Shown here piece by piece: positions 5,683 to 9,496 of a stretch of 9,496 nt of DNA; within the stretch, counting starts at the first letter, position 1, and every line of letters begins with the position of its first letter. The DNA is taken from the NCBI GenBank assembly GCA_015487825.1, contig WFOZ01000281.1, positions 1-9,496 on the forward strand, written 5' to 3'. The notes under the pieces are model-generated. The model saw only the letters and a program-made list of their open reading frames with translations. It had not been told where the DNA came from and did not search any database. Origin of the DNA: Planctomycetaceae bacterium (GTDB lineage: Bacteria; Planctomycetota; Planctomycetia; Planctomycetales; Planctomycetaceae). The position numbers and the translations under genes are program-made.

Positions 5683-7527
5683 CTAATCTTCACCGGAACC
5701 GAGATACGATCTGTCGACGCCAAGTAATATTTTCAGTGAAGTGGAAACAATCCCGAGTGAAATCCCAATCATAATCGCGCGGTTACCAGCCGTGTTGACA
5801 ACCGACATGATGAAAATCGTAATATTTTCGACTCGCAGCATCGGCAGAGTATCAGGCACAAGAGATGACAGCCACGCTCCGGCAAAGGTCCTTCCAAGCA
5901 ACACGATAAATGCTGTTCCGAGCAGTAGAAATGCTTCAAAGTTTTTCGCGCGAAATGCCCGAAACGCAGCCGAGGCAACATAAAACGCGAGCAGAGAAAA
6001 CATTGTCGCAGTCAGTGGCTTAAAAGCATACTCGTAAGCAAACCAGAAGGGGGAACCTGTTTGCAAATAAGCTCCTGACCAGGGATATTTTACTTCATGC
6101 GATTTCACCAGTAAATCGTAAATCTGTCCATTCCAGAGATGTTCTACTCGATACGGTTCCAATAAATAAGAGTATTGTGCATCGGAAAGTTTTGATTTCC
6201 CTTTAGTCAACGCCAGGCAAATCAATTTATTTCTCGCACCAATCGTCGGAGCTTTTTGAAGAAATTTACCTAACGCCTGTTGCTGAGAAGTGTTCCAGTC
6301 ACCACGCTCTTTCAGATCGCCGGCAAGATTACCCAAATCGTACTGCTGATTATCCACGTTATCCCGAATGAATTTTATCTGCTGCTTATTTAGTTTAATA
6401 TCCGGTGCTGTTGATGGTTTTGTCGGCTCCAGTTCCCGCACTCCCGACTGTTTCTCTTTCAATAATTCTCGATACGTTTTTATTACCGGTTTGCTCTTTC
6501 CCGCCTCATCCAAAACTGCAATCAGTTGATCAGCATTCCAGCTGACTCCCAGTAATGCAGTGAAAAGCTGCTTTTGCTCTTTTGTTAATCCACCATCCAG
6601 AGTGGCAACTTTCTGGACAAAATCCTTCGTATCTTTTTTCGACATTGGCCTGCTGCGTGGAAAAATATTTGTGAAGGCATTTTGCATGGCAGGCGTTAGC
6701 GGACCAGTCAATTCGAGCGATTGATCAACAAGTTTAACCTGCCCGGCGAATTGCTCCGGTATCTTGAAGTGGGCAGGAATCTCACGCAGTTGAAATGTTG
6801 TTTTTCGATGTGTCTTTTCAGTAAGTGTCCTGACCGCTTCATCCCAGTTGTCTGAAGCCTCCATCGCGAGTAACTCTTTTTCGCCATTCTCTGTAAGCAC
6901 CCCGGCCGCGCTGAGAACTTCGTGGTCGGCATGATAAATGACTTTTCCTCGCATTGATTTCGGAACGGCCGCTTTTTCGGCAAGTGATTCAATCGCACTT
7001 TGCCACTCAAGATTCTGGTGAGCAGCCAGCAGTTCCTGTGCTTGACCGGGTTTCATCCAACCTCGAAATATTAACGAGACAATTCGGTCATTTTCCTGTT
7101 TGAGCTGCAGTTGCCTTTTAACCGAATCTGGAAGTTCTTCCCTCGCATATTTCGCATCCAGATCAACTTGTTCTGTAAACGTCAAAGATTTGGGCAAATC
7201 ATCCAATGGAAGCGTCGCGAATGTTTCGCCGTAGCGTTCCTGGTCGGTTGCCGGGGGAACACTCCACTTGGTCAACCCAATCGTCAACGTAATCAAAAAC
7301 GCAAGCACAGTTATTAGCGAATAAGCCCAGCCGGCTGCTCGATCACTTACCTTCTTCAAATGTATTTTGAGAAGATTTCCACCTCCCAGAACAAACGCAA
7401 TCGCTGCAAGAATGTCGAACCAGACCGTCGCCGTCTCTCCCCAACTGACCGTTGCGGGAATAAAGGCAGTAATGATTAACACAACGCCGCAACAGGCGGC
7501 TATCAATAACGGAACCGTACGTTTCAC
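5683..7527 (-). CDS. Large membrane protein with repeat-bearing central region, DUF6754-associated cluster
   Basis: The 614-residue product has three N-terminal membrane segments (about 5-24, 34-50, 66-87), a hydrophilic central region of about 400 residues (90-490), and a C-terminal membrane block (about 502-523, 530-555, 567-601). The C-terminal block is the most family-like part: PLTATMFSLLAFYVASAAFR (504-523), AFLLLGTAFIVLLGR (532-546), NTAGNRAIMIGISLGIVSTS (578-597), LLGVDRSYLG (601-610). The central region contains degenerate helical repeats with a pattern L..(Q/E)..LL.....W..A...L.E.A at about 161-186, 215-239 and 317-342, and a looser fourth at 379-408. No catalytic motif is evident. 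The start is GTG at 7527, with GGGAG (7536-7540) as ribosome-binding site 8 bases upstream. It is followed at 66 bases by the 290-residue gene. Confidence 0.85.
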   Translation of the reverse strand: MKRTVPLLIAACCGVVLIITAFIPATVSWGETATVWFDILAAIAFVLGGGNLLKIHLKKVSDRAAGWAYSLITVLAFLITLTIGLTKWSVPPATDQERYGETFATLPLDDLPKSLTFTEQVDLDAKYAREELPDSVKRQLQLKQENDRIVSLIFRGWMKPGQAQELLAAHQNLEWQSAIESLAEKAAVPKSMRGKVIYHADHEVLSAAGVLTENGEKELLAMEASDNWDEAVRTLTEKTHRKTTFQLREIPAHFKIPEQFAGQVKLVDQSLELTGPLTPAMQNAFTNIFPRSRPMSKKDTKDFVQKVATLDGGLTKEQKQLFTALLGVSWNADQLIAVLDEAGKSKPVIKTYRELLKEKQSGVRELEPTKPSTAPDIKLNKQQIKFIRDNVDNQQYDLGNLAGDLKERGDWNTSQQQALGKFLQKAPTIGARNKLICLALTKGKSKLSDAQYSYLLEPYRVEHLWNGQIYDLLVKSHEVKYPWSGAYLQTGSPFWFAYEYAFKPLTATMFSLLAFYVASAAFRAFRAKNFEAFLLLGTAFIVLLGRTFAGAWLSSLVPDTLPMLRVENITIFIMSVVNTAGNRAIMIGISLGIVSTSLKILLGVDRSYLGSGED

Positions 7528-7560
7528 GAGCGAAACTCCCGTTCTAATTCAATAAAACTC

Positions 7561-7588
7561 ATTAAAAAATTGATTTAATTCTGGTCAA
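7561..7588 (-). promoter_or_regulatory. Likely sigma70-type promoter of the 614-290-287 gene unit
   Basis: On the minus strand, TTGACC (7583-7588, five of six) and TTTAAT (7561-7566, five of six) are separated by 16 bases. The expected start of transcription near 7554 leaves a leader of about 27 bases that contains the GGGAG ribosome-binding site before GTG 7527. The geometry is good, though the region is AT-rich, so a chance match is possible. Confidence 0.45.
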
Positions 7589-7688
7589 ACAATAACTATC
7601 GTCTCTTCAAACTGACAAAACTGAAATGCCAGAGATTAAATTCTATTCTCGTCAGGCACAGTCTAAACTAACGTTTCCAGATTAATCG

Positions 7689-7711
7689 TAGGGTCCACTA
7701 TTGCGGACCAC
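7689..7711. repeat. Dispersed palindromic repeat related to 3388-3464
   Basis: TAGGGTCCACTATTGCGG followed by ACCAC matches the reverse complement of the arm at 3441-3464 except for a few central bases and one base in length. It is itself a small hairpin (GGTCCAC / GCGGACC with one G-T pair, loop TATT). It sits in the gap between the DUF6754 gene and the 614-residue gene, about 37 bases past the DUF6754 stop. Confidence 0.6.
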
Positions 7712-7747
7712 GCATTGCCCAAAGGTTGCCTTATAAATGCTACGATT

Positions 7748-8926
7748 CTACAAAATACCCCAGACCGCTAACGTGGCAAAAACAGATCCTCCCAACAGCC
7801 AAACTGCGACAATAATTTTTCCGACATCCTGTCCTTTCAAACTTCCCAGTTCTTCAGGCGACCCGGAAAGATAGGCGGAAGCGGCAAATAGTTCTTCGCC
7901 AATCAACGTGTAATCACAAGCTGCGACAAAGAAAGGCAACTGAGAAGGCTGAGCAGTCCCTGCCACCTGAATTGCACCAACAGAGTTGCCCGTTTCTGCC
8001 AGAATCAGCGATTCTGCAAAAAACGCCCCCAGATAAAAACAGGCAGCCGGTTTTTCCCGCACCATCATTCCGGAAACATACGCCACGTAACCGAATTGCT
8101 CATCAGTGACGTAATAAGCCAGGTCCGGGTTGTACGCTTCCGGTCTTCCAGCCGCCAGGTAGGAACCCTGCAATGTTTCGCGGGCAGCCGTCATCACCAA
8201 TGCTCGAGAAGTTGGTACTTCCACTTTTGCATCGTACTCGGCTGCAGTTTGTGCAACGTGAGAAAGAATATTCAAGCCGGCAATCGTTTGAATATCGTTC
8301 ATATCCTGAATCCCGGGGACGAATAGAACAGAACGCCCCATTTCGGTCGCTCGTCCTACTGCTTCGTCAACCGCTTCCAACCCTGCAATACGTCGCACTT
8401 TCAGTTTCCAGCCGCGTTTAGCGACTTCAATAAAAAAGATGACCGAACCACAAATAAGAATCCCCACACCCGCCAATTTCCATTTATCACCCAGAAACCA
8501 TTCTCGTTTGGTCTGAAGCGGTTTGGCCGTTTCAGCGATCATCTGTTTTTTATTGTCCCCTTGCTTCCAGTAAAGACGAAAAAAATACTCTGACTTCAAA
8601 CTCAACCCGCTGAGTTGAATCGAAGCTGTGCGAGTCTGTTCATCCAGTTTCCACGAACCATCATTCGGGGGAAACTTGGCGATTTCTTTATAAAGACCAC
8701 CATCCTCTTCAGACTGCTTGAGCAAAAGGGTACCCGTTGGCTTTTCGGCGGTGAGAGAATCGTACACATTTTCAGGGAGTTCAATGGTGACATCGAATTT
8801 ATCTCCGCCATCAAAAGGATGATCTTTGATGGTCAGTTTCGCTTGATCGCCTGCGTAGACCAGTCCCTCGCACTGGATGACCAATCCAAAGAGAGTCAGA
8901 CAGATTAAATAATGGAACTGCTTCAT
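7748..8926 (-). CDS. DUF6754 membrane protein
   Basis: The 392-residue product begins with a signal sequence (6-25). A likely exported beta domain follows (about 27-140, ending in a fibronectin-III-like YFFRLYWKQGDNKKQMIAE), then a membrane segment (about 150-167) followed by a strongly basic KRGWKLKVRR, so the next domain should be cytoplasmic. Residues 181-355 match the family I know as DUF6754: GLEAVDEAVGRATEMGRSVL (182-201), FVPGIQDMNDIQTIAGLNIL (202-221), EVPTSRALVMTAARE (236-250), VTDEQFGYVAYVSGMMVREK (273-292), GAFFAESLILAETGNSVGA (300-318). A final hydrophobic segment covers about 370-392. The biochemical role is unknown. The ATG at 8926 is chosen because AAGGA lies 6 bases upstream and it gives a proper signal peptide; an upstream in-frame ATG at 8968 would overlap the preceding gene and bury the signal sequence. 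The gap to that gene is 13 bases, so they are co-transcribed. Confidence 0.9.
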   Translation of the reverse strand: MKQFHYLICLTLFGLVIQCEGLVYAGDQAKLTIKDHPFDGGDKFDVTIELPENVYDSLTAEKPTGTLLLKQSEEDGGLYKEIAKFPPNDGSWKLDEQTRTASIQLSGLSLKSEYFFRLYWKQGDNKKQMIAETAKPLQTKREWFLGDKWKLAGVGILICGSVIFFIEVAKRGWKLKVRRIAGLEAVDEAVGRATEMGRSVLFVPGIQDMNDIQTIAGLNILSHVAQTAAEYDAKVEVPTSRALVMTAARETLQGSYLAAGRPEAYNPDLAYYVTDEQFGYVAYVSGMMVREKPAACFYLGAFFAESLILAETGNSVGAIQVAGTAQPSQLPFFVAACDYTLIGEELFAASAYLSGSPEELGSLKGQDVGKIIVAVWLLGGSVFATLAVWGIL

Positions 8927-8932
8927 GCTCTG

Positions 8933-8937
8933 TCCTT
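8933..8937 (-). promoter_or_regulatory. Ribosome-binding site deciding the 8926 start
   Basis: AAGGA on the minus strand, 6 bases before ATG 8926, lies just beyond the TGA (8940-8942) of the upstream gene. It supports the shorter DUF6754 product with its N-terminal signal sequence. Confidence 0.6.
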
Positions 8938-8939
8938 TT

Positions 8940-9496
8940 TCATCCAGCAATAATTTCGACATTGGCACGGGGGACTATCAACTGTTGCCCGTCATCCATT
9001 TTCACTTCCAGAACTCTCGCTTTCGATCCAGAGCCGAGTACAGTCGGCTCTGGCGGCAAACTGGCGACATCGCCAATCAATCCAAAATAGGGGTCTCGAA
9101 TAATTCGTACCGATGTCCCCGGTTCCAGAAGCCCTTCAACCGCTCCGTCATCAAACAGATCACCGGAAGAATCTCCTGTTGTTGGAATCACAATTTCCGG
9201 CCGCATCACCCCAGCTCGAATTTGTGTCGCCCCATTCACAGAAGCTTCTGATCCAACTCGCGACTGGAACAGTTCAAACGTCCTGCGAGCCATCGCGATA
9301 TCGCCAAACCCTTCGGTAATAATGACGGTCGTTCCTATTTTTTCTGTCCCGGTAATCGCAACACCTAAATCGTAGCCGAGAATGTTTTTCAAATCCTGAT
9401 CATCAATCCCGCCCGAAACAACTGCGGATGCCCCAACAGAAATCGCTTTTTCAACCGCCTGATGCGTCATTCTCGCCCCACCAATAATAATCCCGC
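8940..9496 (-). CDS. Partial gene: glycine-rich domain plus KOW-like domain, DUF6754-associated cluster
   Basis: Only the C-terminal 184 residues are in the window. The frame is open to the right edge (first complete codons read GIIIGGARMTHQ), so the ATG at 9470 is probably internal. The visible part has a repetitive alpha/beta segment rich in glycine (GIIIGGARMT, VSVGASAVVSGG-type at 17-29, LGVAITGTEKIGTTVIITEG at 43-62), then ASVNGATQIRAGVMRPEIVI (84-103). A C-terminal KOW-like beta unit (about 122-182) follows, with LEPGTSVRIIRDPYFGLIGD (123-142) and a paired strand DDGQQLIVPRANVEII. KOW units usually bind RNA or protein in ribosome- and polymerase-associated factors; here the setting beside membrane proteins makes that role uncertain. 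There is no membrane segment in the visible part. I cannot name the family. Confidence 0.8.
   Translation of the reverse strand, partial: GIIIGGARMTHQAVEKAISVGASAVVSGGIDDQDLKNILGYDLGVAITGTEKIGTTVIITEGFGDIAMARRTFELFQSRVGSEASVNGATQIRAGVMRPEIVIPTTGDSSGDLFDDGAVEGLLEPGTSVRIIRDPYFGLIGDVASLPPEPTVLGSGSKARVLEVKMDDGQQLIVPRANVEIIAG

Noticed and set aside
8927..8968. Upstream ATG 8968 as the DUF6754 start.
   Set aside because: It would overlap the preceding gene, lacks a ribosome-binding site and would place 14 polar residues ahead of a clear signal peptide.

Overview
The window looks like chromosomal DNA of a planctomycete (Planctomycetota, perhaps a Gimesia- or Rubinisphaera-like lineage). This is inferred from protein content: a SUI1/eIF1-like factor, a secreted DUF1080 (3-keto-disaccharide hydrolase) protein, and a DUF6754 membrane gene cluster of the kind I associate with that phylum. 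No marker gene is present to prove the assignment.

Left part (1-3344): a hairpin repeat and a SUI1-family gene on the plus strand face a DUF1080 secreted protein on the minus strand, with convergent ends 18 bases apart. After a 437-base spacer come two tightly spaced plus-strand genes: an unrecognised exported protein and a VTT/DedA-type membrane protein with a GTG start.

Middle (3345-3820): this 476-base non-coding island is packed with repeats. Its core is a 195-base element with 38-base imperfect terminal inverted repeats starting GTAA, flanked by a perfect 8-base direct repeat (CAATAACC). These are the hallmarks of a small non-autonomous element mobilised by an IS66-family transposase. 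It seems to be nested inside remains of a related element that carries a 24-base-arm hairpin. A relative of that hairpin recurs at 7689, and a second copy of the left-edge hairpin repeat lies at 3750.

Right part (3821-9496): five minus-strand genes appear to form one functional cluster. In transcription order they are a partial KOW-like protein running off the right edge, a DUF6754 protein with an exported N-terminal domain, a 614-residue membrane protein with a large repeat-bearing central region, a 290-residue protein with an extracytoplasmic domain between two membrane anchors, and a 287-residue polytopic membrane protein. A 220-base gap holding a plausible promoter and a repeat divides them into two transcription units. 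No member has a function I can name, and together they look like an uncharacterised envelope complex. This is the best candidate for an undescribed system here.
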